A stretch of 38,539 nucleotides of DNA from Promethearchaeota archaeon. Its GTDB lineage: Archaea; Asgardarchaeota; Lokiarchaeia; Sigynarchaeales; SOKP01. This document shows positions 17,562 to 26,843 of this stretch, in pieces. The stretch lies in the NCBI GenBank assembly GCA_019057775.1, contig JAHLWT010000128.1:1-38539 (forward strand). Reading direction: 5' to 3'. The notes below the pieces were generated by a model. The model was not told where the DNA came from. It worked only from the letters and a program-made list of their open reading frames with translations, and did not search any database. Both the position numbers and the translations under genes were made by a program. Positions within the stretch are counted from its first letter, which is position 1. Each line of letters opens with the position of its first letter.

Positions 17562-18158
17562 TCAAAACCTAAAATTCTTTTTACGTATAATTGTGAAGAA
17601 TATTATTTTCAAATCCAACCAAAAAAAAATTTTTTGCAAATATTTTATATTGATTTTGACTTTATCCGGATAAATTACCTCATTATTATATTTTACAGGG
17701 TCTTCTACCTTTGATAATATTTCTTCTTCATTAATATACTTTAGGCTGGCAGGACCCGTAATTCCAGGTTTTAAGTTAAGTATTTGTTTATCACCCCCCT
17801 TCAGTTTATCTGCATAACCCGGAACGTCAGGTCTAGGCCCAACAAAACTCATGCTACCAATCAAAACATTCCAAAGTTCAGGTAATTCATCCAGTTTCCA
17901 TTTTCTTATAAAATGACCTATTGGGGTTATCCTTGGATCAAATTTTACTGAAATACTACTTCCGTAATTCAAAAACATAGTCCTGAATTTATACATATTA
18001 AATAGCCTTCCATATTGACCAACTCTTTTTTGTATAAAGAAAATCGGACCTTTGGAAGAAATAGCAACAAAAATCATTATAATGACAAAAATCGGAGATA
18101 CTACTACAAGCAAAAAGAATGAAAAAAATCTGTCAAATAACCACTTTGCTTTCATCAT
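17562..18158 (-). CDS. Initiating phosphoglycosyl transferase (PglC/WcaJ C-terminal type)
   Basis: The product is 198 residues and the second intact enzyme of this type in the window. Motifs are 'KWLFDRFFSFFLLVVVSP', 'QKRVGQYGRLFNMYKFRTM', the Asp-Glu dyad in 'WKLDELPELWNVLIGSMSFVGPRPDVPGYA' and 'KPGITGPASLKY'. It starts lipid-linked glycan assembly on undecaprenyl phosphate. It diverges clearly from the 4051-4647 enzyme (ITGPAS versus LTDYAS), so it is not a recent duplicate and may use another UDP-sugar. It ends 37 bp upstream of the polymerase-type gene start. A 100-bp gap separates it from the GT2 gene before it. Confidence 0.9.
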   Translation of the reverse strand: MMKAKWLFDRFFSFFLLVVVSPIFVIIMIFVAISSKGPIFFIQKRVGQYGRLFNMYKFRTMFLNYGSSISVKFDPRITPIGHFIRKWKLDELPELWNVLIGSMSFVGPRPDVPGYADKLKGGDKQILNLKPGITGPASLKYINEEEILSKVEDPVKYNNEVIYPDKVKINIKYLQKIFFWLDLKIIFFTIIRKKNFRF

Positions 18159-18257
18159 ATAATTTTCAAGTAGCTAAGAATAGGTATATTATGAGTAATA
18201 ATAACAATATTTTGATTAAGTATCCATAATTAAACTAAATAGTAAATGAGGGTTTAT

Positions 18258-19067
18258 TTACTTCGATCTAAACCTTTTTAGAACAATAAACTTCACAAAA
18301 ACTCGAAAAATTTTCATTGGTAACATAATCATAAATACATTTGGCAATGCCGAAATAATTAAGCGAAACCCTTTAAGGTGTCTTTTTTTAATAGCAAGGT
18401 TTATATACTGTTCATCCTTTCTTCTGTTGATCAAATCATTATTTACCCGCATGAAATAAAGTGGCTCCTGGATATTATGAATGACTATGTTTTCTTTCAG
18501 AGCCCGGAACCATAGATCATAATCTTGTGATCTAAGAAGAGACGAATCATATTTGCCTACTTTTTTGAAAAAATCTGCTTTGAAAATGACAGAGGGATGT
18601 ATTATCTCAGGTCTGAAATACAGGTCTTTTAATTTAACTACTGCTTTTAATTTTTTTTCGCCAATGATATTTCCCTTCTCATCAATGAGATATCCATTAG
18701 TTCCAACTACATACACTTTGGGATTAATTCTAAGATACTTCATTTGCAGTTTCAGGCGGTTGCTCGGGATTACATCATCTGCATCCATCCGTCCAATAAA
18801 TCCATATCCTTTCTGAAGGGCATAATCTATACCATCATTCAAAACGGCAGCCAGCCCACGGTTTTTTTCGAAATTTAGAACTCGAGTGTGAGAGCTTTCT
18901 AAATGGGTAAGGTAATCATGTATATCCTGATTTATATAGCCATCTATCAAAACTAACAAATCAAAATAATTAAAGTCCTGTTTGTTTAAGCTTTCAATCG
19001 CCTGAACAATATATTCAAGTTTATCTTTATGATAAACAGGGAAAAGTATTACAAGTTTATGATCCAT
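18258..19067 (-). CDS. Glycosyltransferase family 2
   Basis: The product is 269 residues of GT-A fold: 'VILFPVYHKDKLEYIVQAIESL', 'LLVLIDGYINQD', 'NRGLAAVLNDGIDYA', the metal-binding 'GRMDADDVIPSNRL' and 'RSQDYDLWFRAL'. Layout and motifs resemble amylovoran-type glycosyltransferases (AmsE-like). It should add one sugar to the lipid-linked repeat at the cytoplasmic face. The start overlaps the upstream beta-propeller gene by 11 bp, indicating a tight operon. The C-terminus has a short hydrophobic and basic stretch that may touch the membrane. Confidence 0.88.
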   Translation of the reverse strand: MDHKLVILFPVYHKDKLEYIVQAIESLNKQDFNYFDLLVLIDGYINQDIHDYLTHLESSHTRVLNFEKNRGLAAVLNDGIDYALQKGYGFIGRMDADDVIPSNRLKLQMKYLRINPKVYVVGTNGYLIDEKGNIIGEKKLKAVVKLKDLYFRPEIIHPSVIFKADFFKKVGKYDSSLLRSQDYDLWFRALKENIVIHNIQEPLYFMRVNNDLINRRKDEQYINLAIKKRHLKGFRLIISALPNVFMIMLPMKIFRVFVKFIVLKRFRSK

Positions 19068-20325
19068 TCAATTCCAAATAATATAATTTTCTTTTTCCTG
19101 TATGTACGGAGTCAATAAAAACCTTTGTGCCATCATGTGACCATCTTGGATGAAGATCACATCGTGTCTCACAGTAATATTGAAAAGATTCGAAAAATTC
19201 ACCAAGTTTTTTTAAAGAATTACTCTTAATATCATATAAAAATAATTCTTTGTTACGTGATTTATTCGGATAAGTATCAAAAATCATTTTATTCTTGTAA
19301 ACCGAAGGGTGACCATCGCCAAATTTGTCAATAACTCCCTTTCCCAGAACTGAAATCGCTTTGGAGTTTGTATCAATTAAGTAGTATTTATCACCGATCT
19401 CAAATCGACGCATAAATGAAACAATTTTATCATTATCCAACCAGCAACAATGACTTATCATTTCGTGATCACTTAGTACGGTTAGATTATTGCCCAGAAC
19501 ATCAGACTGAATTAGCCTGTCATATTTCCTGCCATTTAAAAAATAACGATGGAGAAAAATAAACTTATCTCCATTGGGACTAATCATAATATGGTTTACT
19601 TTATGAATAGCCTTTTCAAAATGCTCGCAATAATTTAGTTTTATTAATTTCTCAAATGGTATAATTAATTCAGACGTATTTTTAATTAGATCTACTTTGA
19701 AAACTCCATCGTTTTCGATATTACTTAAATCAAAATAGGTATCTACCTTATTAAAATAACCATAATCTGGCCTCAAATGCACCAGTCTTGTAAAATTCAA
19801 AGAATAAGCAAAATTGTTAAATACATCATAAATAGGGAAATCAATTACTTTTACGATTTTACCTGTTAAAGCATTTATAATCTTAGAGCAGTACTTCTTA
19901 TTCTTATTATTAAAATCATTGAATATAAATCTATCATTATCTAACCATTGACACTTCGTGCCCTGCTGCCAGTTGTATGCATACGATTTGTGGATAGCTA
20001 TTTCGTTACCATTTTTGAAATCAAAAAGTACAACCTCAACTGGTTTCTGAGGATTAGGTTTATTTGATGTATGATAGTTAGTTTTGTGAAAGATCGCAAA
20101 TTCACTGGTTTGATTAAGAGGTGATTTATCATAATAACCAAAAAAAGTTTCATAATCCTCAAATGAAAATTCAATAATATTATATTCTGTTTGGAAAATA
20201 TAATTCTTCCTATAAAACAGGAAATTAAATATTTGATATTTTTTCTTAATCCATCCTTTAATAAAGGGGAATCTTGATAGCCAAATTGCAAAAACCCTCT
20301 CTATTCTATTATATTTATTTGGCAT
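19057..20325 (-). CDS. Beta-propeller-like protein of a polysaccharide locus, function unknown
   Basis: The product is 422 residues without a glycosyltransferase motif. From about residue 50 it shows repeating beta-propeller blades: 'YNWQQGTKCQWLDNDRFIFNDF', 'VNHIMISPNGDKFIFLHRYF', 'SHCCWLDNDKIVSF', 'DLHPRWSHDGTKVFID'. These W-x-D/H-DG repeats are TolB/oligogalacturonate-lyase-like. The N-terminus is basic with an aromatic cluster and no signal peptide, so it is probably cytoplasmic. It overlaps both neighbours by 11 bp, between a GT4 and a GT2. Similar proteins are known in capsule loci without an assigned reaction; it could be an unusual transferase, a lyase or a scaffold. I do not assign a function. 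Confidence 0.65.
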   Translation of the reverse strand: MPNKYNRIERVFAIWLSRFPFIKGWIKKKYQIFNFLFYRKNYIFQTEYNIIEFSFEDYETFFGYYDKSPLNQTSEFAIFHKTNYHTSNKPNPQKPVEVVLFDFKNGNEIAIHKSYAYNWQQGTKCQWLDNDRFIFNDFNNKNKKYCSKIINALTGKIVKVIDFPIYDVFNNFAYSLNFTRLVHLRPDYGYFNKVDTYFDLSNIENDGVFKVDLIKNTSELIIPFEKLIKLNYCEHFEKAIHKVNHIMISPNGDKFIFLHRYFLNGRKYDRLIQSDVLGNNLTVLSDHEMISHCCWLDNDKIVSFMRRFEIGDKYYLIDTNSKAISVLGKGVIDKFGDGHPSVYKNKMIFDTYPNKSRNKELFLYDIKSNSLKKLGEFFESFQYYCETRCDLHPRWSHDGTKVFIDSVHTGKRKLYYLELNGS

Positions 20326-21445
20326 TGGTTGTTACGATTTCAATATATTTCTTTTGGTACTGATTTGACATTATTTTGGCTCCCAGATATTTTGAAATAA
20401 TTTGTTTAGATAAAAATTTCATATCATCTATGCTTCTTCTGGATAACTCATCAATTACTTCTATTAAAAATTGCTTTTTATATAAGGGAAATAATATGCC
20501 AGAATTACTATCGTAACTAATTATTTCATTATGTTGAGGAATATCAGATAAAATTACTGGTAACCCACATGACATGGCTTCTAATACAGTATTTGGTAGC
20601 CCTTCAGAGAAAGAAGCCGAAATATAAAAGTCAGATAGTTGTAAATAATCTCTCACATTTTTAACATTACCAGGTAAAAGTATATTATCACATTTTTTTG
20701 TTAGTTTCTTAAACCGTAAATATTCAGGTCCATCACCCAAAATAATCAATATTGCATTAGAAAGAGCAGGAATGTCATCTAAAAATTCGTTGATTATTTG
20801 AATGTTATTCTTTCTTTCAATAAAGCCACCAACTGAGACAAATATTGTTTTACTTTCTGATAAATTTAGTTGCTTTCTTATTTTGTTTTTTTGAATATCA
20901 TCCACAGGGTAATAAACTGATTGATCAACTCCATTTTGAATATAGTCAAGATTTATATTATGGTTTTTCTTAAGAACATCTGAAATTGACTTTGAGCATG
21001 CAAATGGAAGATGGATATTTCTTATCGCTTTCAAATGACGCCTCGCCATAATACCCCCTAATAATCTGCCAAATTTCATAGTATAATCTTCTATAGGGTA
21101 ATTGCGCAAAGTTGTAACAGTCTTATACTTCTTCGAAAAAATAAAAGCATTTATTGAATCGGCTCTAATGCCATGGGTCTGGATAATATCCGGATGTATT
21201 TCATTTACTATTTTTCTTAGCATTTTATTCCCCCTAAATATTCCCAGTACTCTTGACAGATTAAGTGATTTTATTGTAATATTAAGTGATTCCAACTTTT
21301 CAAAGGATGTTTCCTTGGGTTCAGGAGATAAAGTAATAATAACAGGATCAAAAATATTCCGGTCCAGATATTTTAAAAGATTAAATAGTTGATTAGACGG
21401 TCCTGATCTCTTGAGAGTAGAGACTATATATAATACTTTAATCAT
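20315..21445 (-). CDS. Glycosyltransferase family 4
   Basis: The product is 376 residues of GT-B fold. The N-domain starts 'KVLYIVSTLKRSGPSNQLFNLLKYL', followed by 'DIIQTHGIRADSINAF'. The C-domain has 'FVSVGGFIERKN', 'LIILGDGPEYL' and the EX7E motif in 'SFSEGLPNTVLEAMSCGLPVI'. It is a retaining transferase using a nucleotide-sugar donor; linkage and sugar are not readable. It overlaps the polymerase gene by 4 bp at its start and the propeller gene by 11 bp at its end, so translation is probably coupled. Confidence 0.9.
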   Translation of the reverse strand: MIKVLYIVSTLKRSGPSNQLFNLLKYLDRNIFDPVIITLSPEPKETSFEKLESLNITIKSLNLSRVLGIFRGNKMLRKIVNEIHPDIIQTHGIRADSINAFIFSKKYKTVTTLRNYPIEDYTMKFGRLLGGIMARRHLKAIRNIHLPFACSKSISDVLKKNHNINLDYIQNGVDQSVYYPVDDIQKNKIRKQLNLSESKTIFVSVGGFIERKNNIQIINEFLDDIPALSNAILIILGDGPEYLRFKKLTKKCDNILLPGNVKNVRDYLQLSDFYISASFSEGLPNTVLEAMSCGLPVILSDIPQHNEIISYDSNSGILFPLYKKQFLIEVIDELSRRSIDDMKFLSKQIISKYLGAKIMSNQYQKKYIEIVTTNAK

Positions 21446-22686
21446 ATACGGGCTCCTGATATTTTTTTTTTATAATATAAAACAAAGGCAAATGCTAAAA
21501 CTAAAGTATGAGCTAAATCGAAATAACTAACCATAGCAATATCTAAAAACAATTTATACAAAAGAAAAATATAAATGATCTTAAATGTTTTATCTTGAAA
21601 AGAGGCCTTAAATGATAAAAATAAGATTATTATAATTGGTGTATAAAATAAAATAAATGTGAGAATTCCTCCATTTAATAACATTTCAATATAATTACAA
21701 TGACTATAGGATCCTGTTTTACCTTTTTCTTTCAATCCCCTTTTTTCTAATAATTGATCATAAGGAGTAATAAGGTAGTATCTTGAATTATTTACTCCAA
21801 TACCTGTAATAGGATGTTTCATATAAACCTTTAAGCCTTCCCTTATTAACCAGTTCCTCTCAAATGCACTTTCACTTATTCGCACCAATTCTGGATTTTT
21901 ATAAAAAAGAATGAACCTGTCTATTCTTTGTTTAATAGGATTATTTATGAAAATGAAACCCAAGAACATTAGTACAAGAACCAATATAACAGGCCTCTTT
22001 CTAATCCTTTTAATATAATTCCAATAATAAAAAAAAAGTATTAAAAATAGCCCTATAAAACCTTTGATAGATAAAGCTGAGAATATTAGAATAATATCAG
22101 TAATAAGAAGCAGATTAATAACTATTTTCTTTTTAAAATAACTCTTGTTATTTAAATTAAAAAAAAATAAAATGTTTGTTACTATTGCAAACCGATTTCT
22201 GTTTTCAAATATTCCGGAGAATTCATCTTGTCCATATGGCTGATACCCCAATAAATACAATAATAGAAAAACAACATTAATAATACACCAAAAAAAATTG
22301 AGCCAAAAAAATGTCCCCACAAATCTTTTATTTGATTCTAAAATATAACTTACTACCAGGACGCTATATGATACATAAAAAACAGTTAATGCAGTATAAG
22401 TTAGATGAAGAGACTTATCTTTAGCAAAGGGAGTGAGTAGTATAACAAAAGGAATCCATAGCAGCATTAAAATCCATGAATAAAGAATACTTTTCTTTAT
22501 TTGATGTTTGATAAAAAAAATGTATAATAAACTTAATCCAACGAATAGAACCCCAACAATCCAATTAACATAAAAACCTATATTTTCTACACCATATGTA
22601 AATAATACACTTCCAAGTAAAAGAAAAGAAAATAGTATGGAAGGTGTTAAGAAATTTCTTTTTCTATATAAAACCTCAGACATCAA
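21442..22686 (-). CDS. O-antigen ligase/polymerase (Wzy-like) membrane protein
   Basis: The product is 414 residues with about 11-12 membrane segments. The Wzy_C region has 'RNWLIREGLKVYMKHPITGIGVNNSRY' and 'YSHCNYIEMLLNGGILTFILFY', matching the pattern G-x-G … H-x-N-x2-E … G. It is of normal size and not closely related to the other four ligase/polymerase proteins here. The two GT4 genes on either side suggest that it is the true repeat-unit polymerase of this sub-operon. Two Mets begin the ORF; either could be used. Confidence 0.85.
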   Translation of the reverse strand: MMSEVLYRKRNFLTPSILFSFLLLGSVLFTYGVENIGFYVNWIVGVLFVGLSLLYIFFIKHQIKKSILYSWILMLLWIPFVILLTPFAKDKSLHLTYTALTVFYVSYSVLVVSYILESNKRFVGTFFWLNFFWCIINVVFLLLYLLGYQPYGQDEFSGIFENRNRFAIVTNILFFFNLNNKSYFKKKIVINLLLITDIILIFSALSIKGFIGLFLILFFYYWNYIKRIRKRPVILVLVLMFLGFIFINNPIKQRIDRFILFYKNPELVRISESAFERNWLIREGLKVYMKHPITGIGVNNSRYYLITPYDQLLEKRGLKEKGKTGSYSHCNYIEMLLNGGILTFILFYTPIIIILFLSFKASFQDKTFKIIYIFLLYKLFLDIAMVSYFDLAHTLVLAFAFVLYYKKKISGARI

Positions 22687-23776
22687 TTATTTCTTTTTCA
22701 TATTCAGAAATGATTTTTGAGGAACTGAATTTATTACTGGTCTCCTGGATTATTTTCGGATCCCAGTCTTTTTTTAAACTAATAAGTATTTTATCAACCA
22801 GATCATTTACATCCTTATACCTGACCAAATAACCATTTACACCATTCTGAATTATCTCTCTTGGACCACTGGGGCAATCAAATGAAACAACAGGAGTTCC
22901 CATTGCAATAGATTCAATCAAAACATTTGGAAATCCCTCATAAAGTGAAGTAAGTATGGTTAATTTTCCATGCAAAAAATATTCTGCAATATTTTTTTGA
23001 AACCCCTCAAATATAACATGTTCTAGGATATTATTATCCTCTGCCATTTTGACCAATTCATCCTTCATCGGGCCATCTCCGATAATTCTTAATTTCAACA
23101 AATGATCATTTTGATTAATTATTTTAAATGCTTTTAATAAAAAGTTTAACCCTTTCACATAGTGTAAACGTCCTACAAAAACAATTTCATGCCGTTTTTC
23201 AACCTTAGCTAAATTAATATTTCGCATGGCGTTTTCAATATGAGGTGAAATAGGATTATTTATCACTATTACTTTTTCAGGATTTATTTTGAAGTTATTT
23301 ATCAAATCATCTCTCATGCCATTTGACTGGGCTATAATTTTATTAACATGCTTATATAGAATTTTCACAAAAAAACTAACTATATATTTATGCCATACTG
23401 AAGGCTCATAGATTATTTTCTGAGTTAAATTACTTATGTTCCTTGATATTATATAAATTTTCCACGACAAGAGATAATTTAATAGAACAAGCAAAACGGC
23501 AATTTGATGGTTGAAAACTAATATTTTTACTGGCCGATTTTTTTTTAAGTACTGATGGATTTTATAAAAAGAGGATCGTGCATGATTTTGATTTAAATTA
23601 TAAACATTAATGTTGGGATCTAGCGCTTCATGAAACTTAGAATATTTTAATGTTAATACTACCAGATCAACTTCCCAGCCATTAGTAACCAAACCATTAG
23701 CTATTGCAACACAAACCCTTTCAGCCCCACCTCCCTGTAAAGAACTTATTATTAAAGTAATTGCTTTTTGATTCAT
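22676..23776 (-). CDS. Glycosyltransferase family 4
   Basis: The product is 366 residues of GT-B fold: 'ITLIISSLQGGGAERVCVAIANGL' at the N-terminus, 'IVFVGRLHYVKGLNFLLKAF', 'LRIIGDGPMKDELVKMAE', and the EX7E motif in 'TSLYEGFPNVLIESIAMGTPVV', followed by 'CPSGPREII'. The pattern fits GalNAc/galactose-type transferases such as PglH/PglJ relatives, without proof of the sugar. The ATG overlaps the stop of the upstream CapK-like gene (ATGA) and the end overlaps the next gene by 11 bp. Confidence 0.9.
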   Translation of the reverse strand: MNQKAITLIISSLQGGGAERVCVAIANGLVTNGWEVDLVVLTLKYSKFHEALDPNINVYNLNQNHARSSFYKIHQYLKKNRPVKILVFNHQIAVLLVLLNYLLSWKIYIISRNISNLTQKIIYEPSVWHKYIVSFFVKILYKHVNKIIAQSNGMRDDLINNFKINPEKVIVINNPISPHIENAMRNINLAKVEKRHEIVFVGRLHYVKGLNFLLKAFKIINQNDHLLKLRIIGDGPMKDELVKMAEDNNILEHVIFEGFQKNIAEYFLHGKLTILTSLYEGFPNVLIESIAMGTPVVSFDCPSGPREIIQNGVNGYLVRYKDVNDLVDKILISLKKDWDPKIIQETSNKFSSSKIISEYEKEIIDV

Positions 23777-25125
23777 TTAATTTCACAAATTGTATACCTA
23801 AACTTCCCGGTTGGGGTAGCTGGTATTGAAAGTGGAAATTCAAATTTTATTTTGCAATCGTGTCCCATTAATAAAGTCATTTTTTCATTTACTTTTGAGA
23901 GTGATTTCTCATCAAAATTATCATCCTTTACAATTCTAATTAGGACATAATCTAATTCTTTTTGGATAATTTGGAATTGTTTTACTCCATCCAAAAAATT
24001 AAATGTAAGAGTTAGAAATTCCGCACTAATTTTTTCATTTCTTTTCGTAATAAAACTATCACCTGATCTTCCGATTACTTTTTTTATTTTAGAGTAATTA
24101 CATCTACAGTTGCATTTTCCCTCCCCTTGTAAAATTCCATAATCTTCTATTTGATATCTGATTAAAGGCATGGAATAATTATTTAATGTTGTAACAACTA
24201 TTTCCCCTTCCTCTCCTGGTGAACAAGGCTTACCATCTTGATCTATTGTTTCAACTATTAAATGATCCATTAGAATATGAAGTCCGTCATGTGCTTTGCA
24301 TTCTGAAGCTATTGAACTAACTTCTCTGCTACCATAATGGTTATAAACATCACATTGAAATACATTTTCAATTTCATCTCTCATGTAATCAAATAAAGTA
24401 CCTGCACCTGTGTGTATTGCATTCTGTTTTTTTACCATTATATTATTCTGAGTAGCAAATTTGGCTAATTCATAAATTGATTGGACATACGCAATAATAA
24501 GTCTTGGTTGGTGTTTATTTAAAAGGTAAATATATTTTCGCATTGTATCATTATCCATTTTTGCGGTATTAAGAATTATTCTATTACGGATAAAATCACG
24601 TAAATACATATCAATTGGCTTTTTCCCTTTAAATGTATCCCTTTCAGCACCCCATAAATTAACAAAAGAATCATAGTATTCTATCCCTCGCCAACTTTTG
24701 ACCAATAGGAAATTAGCAACCGATTTTTCATAATAAAATTTATCTTGAAGAAAATAAACGGGCATGCCTGTTGATCCACCTGAAGTATTCAAATACGATT
24801 TTCTCTTTTGGTGATCACTTGAATACATGGTTTCAGCAGCTTTCCTTATATCATCTTTTGTGAGGATCGGAATTTGATTTAATTGTTTAAGTTCAGTTAA
24901 TTCTACTTTATTGTTCCAAACTAAACCAGTTTTCTTAAATAAATCATAATAGTAAGGGACATTCTGATAAGCATGGTTCAAGATTCTATTCAACCTGATC
25001 AATTGTTTTGTTTTCAATTCATTAATTGATAGATATTGATGTTCTTTCAACTCCCTGTAAAACCTAAGGCATAACTTATTTTGACTAATTAGAAATTTAC
25101 TTATATATTTTTGAATAAGTAACAT
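23773..25125 (-). CDS. CapK/PaaK-like adenylate-forming enzyme
   Basis: The product is 450 residues related to phenylacetate-CoA ligases and the capsule protein CapK. The N-terminal segment 'RILNHAYQNVPYYYDLFKKTGL' is typical. The P-loop-like AMP-binding motif is 'NTSGGSTGMPVYFLQD', later 'HYGSREVSSIASEC', 'GEIVVTTLNNYSMPLIRYQIEDYG' and a Cys cluster 'CNCRC'. The family activates carboxylates as acyl-adenylates; in capsule loci it may add an acyl or amino-acyl group to a sugar, but no member's substrate can be inferred here. It is the first gene of the left minus-strand operon, divergent from the IS630 relic, and couples to the next gene by ATGA. Confidence 0.8.
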   Translation of the reverse strand: MLLIQKYISKFLISQNKLCLRFYRELKEHQYLSINELKTKQLIRLNRILNHAYQNVPYYYDLFKKTGLVWNNKVELTELKQLNQIPILTKDDIRKAAETMYSSDHQKRKSYLNTSGGSTGMPVYFLQDKFYYEKSVANFLLVKSWRGIEYYDSFVNLWGAERDTFKGKKPIDMYLRDFIRNRIILNTAKMDNDTMRKYIYLLNKHQPRLIIAYVQSIYELAKFATQNNIMVKKQNAIHTGAGTLFDYMRDEIENVFQCDVYNHYGSREVSSIASECKAHDGLHILMDHLIVETIDQDGKPCSPGEEGEIVVTTLNNYSMPLIRYQIEDYGILQGEGKCNCRCNYSKIKKVIGRSGDSFITKRNEKISAEFLTLTFNFLDGVKQFQIIQKELDYVLIRIVKDDNFDEKSLSKVNEKMTLLMGHDCKIKFEFPLSIPATPTGKFRYTICEIK

Positions 25126-25154
25126 AGTAAATTAACGAACTAGTGTAATATCCC

Positions 25155-25185
25155 TTTGAAATGTAAAATCAATATATTACTTTTG
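25155..25185 (+). promoter_or_regulatory. Bacteroidota-type promoter ahead of the transposase relic
   Basis: TTTG (25155-25158), 19 nt, then TACTTTTG (25178-25185) matches the TTTG-N19-TAnnTTTG pattern well. The ATG of the IS630-type ORF follows 4 nt later, so its transcript would be nearly leaderless. Confidence 0.6.
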
Positions 25186-25189
25186 CCGA

Positions 25190-25903
25190 ATGGCAAGAAA
25201 AACACAAAAAATACCGATAAATGAACAACAGAAGCTGAAGCTTCTGATAATGAGTCGTTCAGAAAAATTGGATTACCGTTATGTTTTACGTTCACGAATA
25301 ATATTATATTCGATTGCTGGCAAAACAGTTGAAGATATAATGATTACAATTAATAGTAGTCGTAGAACTATTATCAAATGGCGAAATAGATTCCGGGAAA
25401 AAGGAATATACGGACTTAAAGATTTATCCAGACCGGGAAAGAAACCCTTATATTCACCGGAAAAGAAAGTGGAAGTAATACAAAAAGCCTGCTCAAAACC
25501 AGAGGGCGGTTATACAAACTGGTCACAGCAACGAATAGCAAATGAGGTTGGAATGAGTCGCTCACATGTTAATCGAATATTAATGGAAGCAGACTTGAAA
25601 CCACATAAGACAGAACATTGGTGTGGTAAAAGCAAAGACCCTGAATTTGAAGAAAAGATGACAAATATTGTTGGTTTATATATAAACCCGCCAGAAAATG
25701 CAATCATAATATGTGTGGACGAAAAAACACAAATACAGGCACTTGACAGAACTCAACAGGAATTACCATTAAGACCAGGCAATCTAAAACGACAAACAGT
25801 TACTTACAAAAGAAATGGTACAGTTTCTTTAATAGCAGCCTTGGCGGTTCACTCTGGCGAAATAACAGCAAAAACGATGAAATCAAATAATAAATTCGTA
25901 TAA
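25190..25903 (+). pseudogene. Truncated IS630-family transposase
   Basis: The 237-residue frame has the N-terminal HTH block ('GKTVEDIMITINSSRRTIIKWRNRFREKGIYGLKD') and a second winged-helix-like part ('WSQQRIANEVGMSRSHVNRIL'). It then has the first catalytic Asp in 'IICVDEKTQIQALDRTQ', followed by 'LPLRPG'. Complete IS630 transposases of this type run to about 340-360 residues and contain two further acidic residues; here the frame ends after '…TAKTMKSNNKFV'. It is therefore a 3'-truncated element and should be inactive. No terminal inverted repeat was found on either side. It sits exactly at the border between the left polysaccharide operon and the phosphonate cluster. Confidence 0.85.
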
Positions 25904-25909
25904 TTTTGT

Positions 25910-26677
25910 TTATCTTTTTACTCCATAACAATACAATCCTAATAAATGTAAATTAATCTTGTTTGGAATTGCATTAATTAGAAATCTTAAACTTGACCTA
26001 ACACTTGGTTCAAGAGGTTTTATTTTAATGTTTGCATTTTTAAAAATCTTTACTAAATCTCCATATTTGAAGTAATTTACATGACAATGAGGTTGCCAGT
26101 GATGCCTTTTCTTCCATTTAGGAATAAACCTTCTAATATCATTCAAATTAGGAACAATTACAATAATTATTCCACCGGTTTTAAGTGATTTGCCTATTTC
26201 ATTTACCGTAGTTACTGGATCGTGTATATGTTCTAAAACATTGTCAATGATAATAGCATCTACTTTTTTACTTATCTTGTCGTATGAAAAATAATCGTTT
26301 ATAATATTCAAACCTATATTTAAGGCATATTTTGCTCTTGAACTTGATGGTTCGAAACCAATGTAATGATATTTAGTATCACCGTCCAATAGTTTTCCCA
26401 GGCTTCCACCACCACTCCCAATTTCTATTACGTCTGCATCTTCTTTACCTTTAAAGAAATAATCTAATTTTTTCTTTATTTCGTAATGTCTAAAATAAAA
26501 TCTTGCAGTATACTTTTTTATCGAATCTTCATTTTCATTAAGTGTAGAACTTTGTGTTGAAGGATTCGCAACATATACAAATTCGCAGGTTCTACATTTA
26601 ACAATTGCCTTATCATTCTTTTTGATAATTAATTCATAATCAATACAATTACATAATGGGCATTTTCTAAATTTCAT
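25910..26677 (-). CDS. Zinc-ribbon SAM-dependent methyltransferase
   Basis: About 255 residues from the chosen ATG. The start at 26677 (MKFRKCPLC) is preferred to 26695 because a G-rich ribosome-binding site (GGGGGA, 26683-26688) lies 5 nt before it. An N-terminal zinc ribbon CPLC…CRTC (about residues 5-32) leads into a class I methyltransferase: 'VIEIGSGGGSLGKLLD', 'GFEPSSSRAKYA', 'VDAIIIDNVLEHIHDP', 'LKTGGIIIVIVPN'. This layout is common in capsule and O-antigen loci. In a phosphonate cluster the acceptor could be a sugar or the phosphonate ester; that is inference. It is the last gene of the right-hand minus-strand series, 149-166 bp after the CapA-like gene. Confidence 0.82.
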   Translation of the reverse strand: MKFRKCPLCNCIDYELIIKKNDKAIVKCRTCEFVYVANPSTQSSTLNENEDSIKKYTARFYFRHYEIKKKLDYFFKGKEDADVIEIGSGGGSLGKLLDGDTKYHYIGFEPSSSRAKYALNIGLNIINDYFSYDKISKKVDAIIIDNVLEHIHDPVTTVNEIGKSLKTGGIIIVIVPNLNDIRRFIPKWKKRHHWQPHCHVNYFKYGDLVKIFKNANIKIKPLEPSVRSSLRFLINAIPNKINLHLLGLYCYGVKR

Positions 26678-26843
26678 ACATATCCCCCAATTCATAAAAA
26701 TTTAGTCGAATATAGTGTTTTGCTTTTGGGAGTAACCTGCATTTTGATATTTGTACCCAAAAATAAAAAATGATAGCCCTTTAATTTTAAAGACTAAATT
26801 ATTACTTTCAAAAGTGAACCTCTACGGATTCTATGCAAACTTA

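Noticed and set aside
25126..25910. Terminal inverted repeats for the IS630-type element
   Set aside because: No convincing matching ends were found around the ORF; the element appears truncated.
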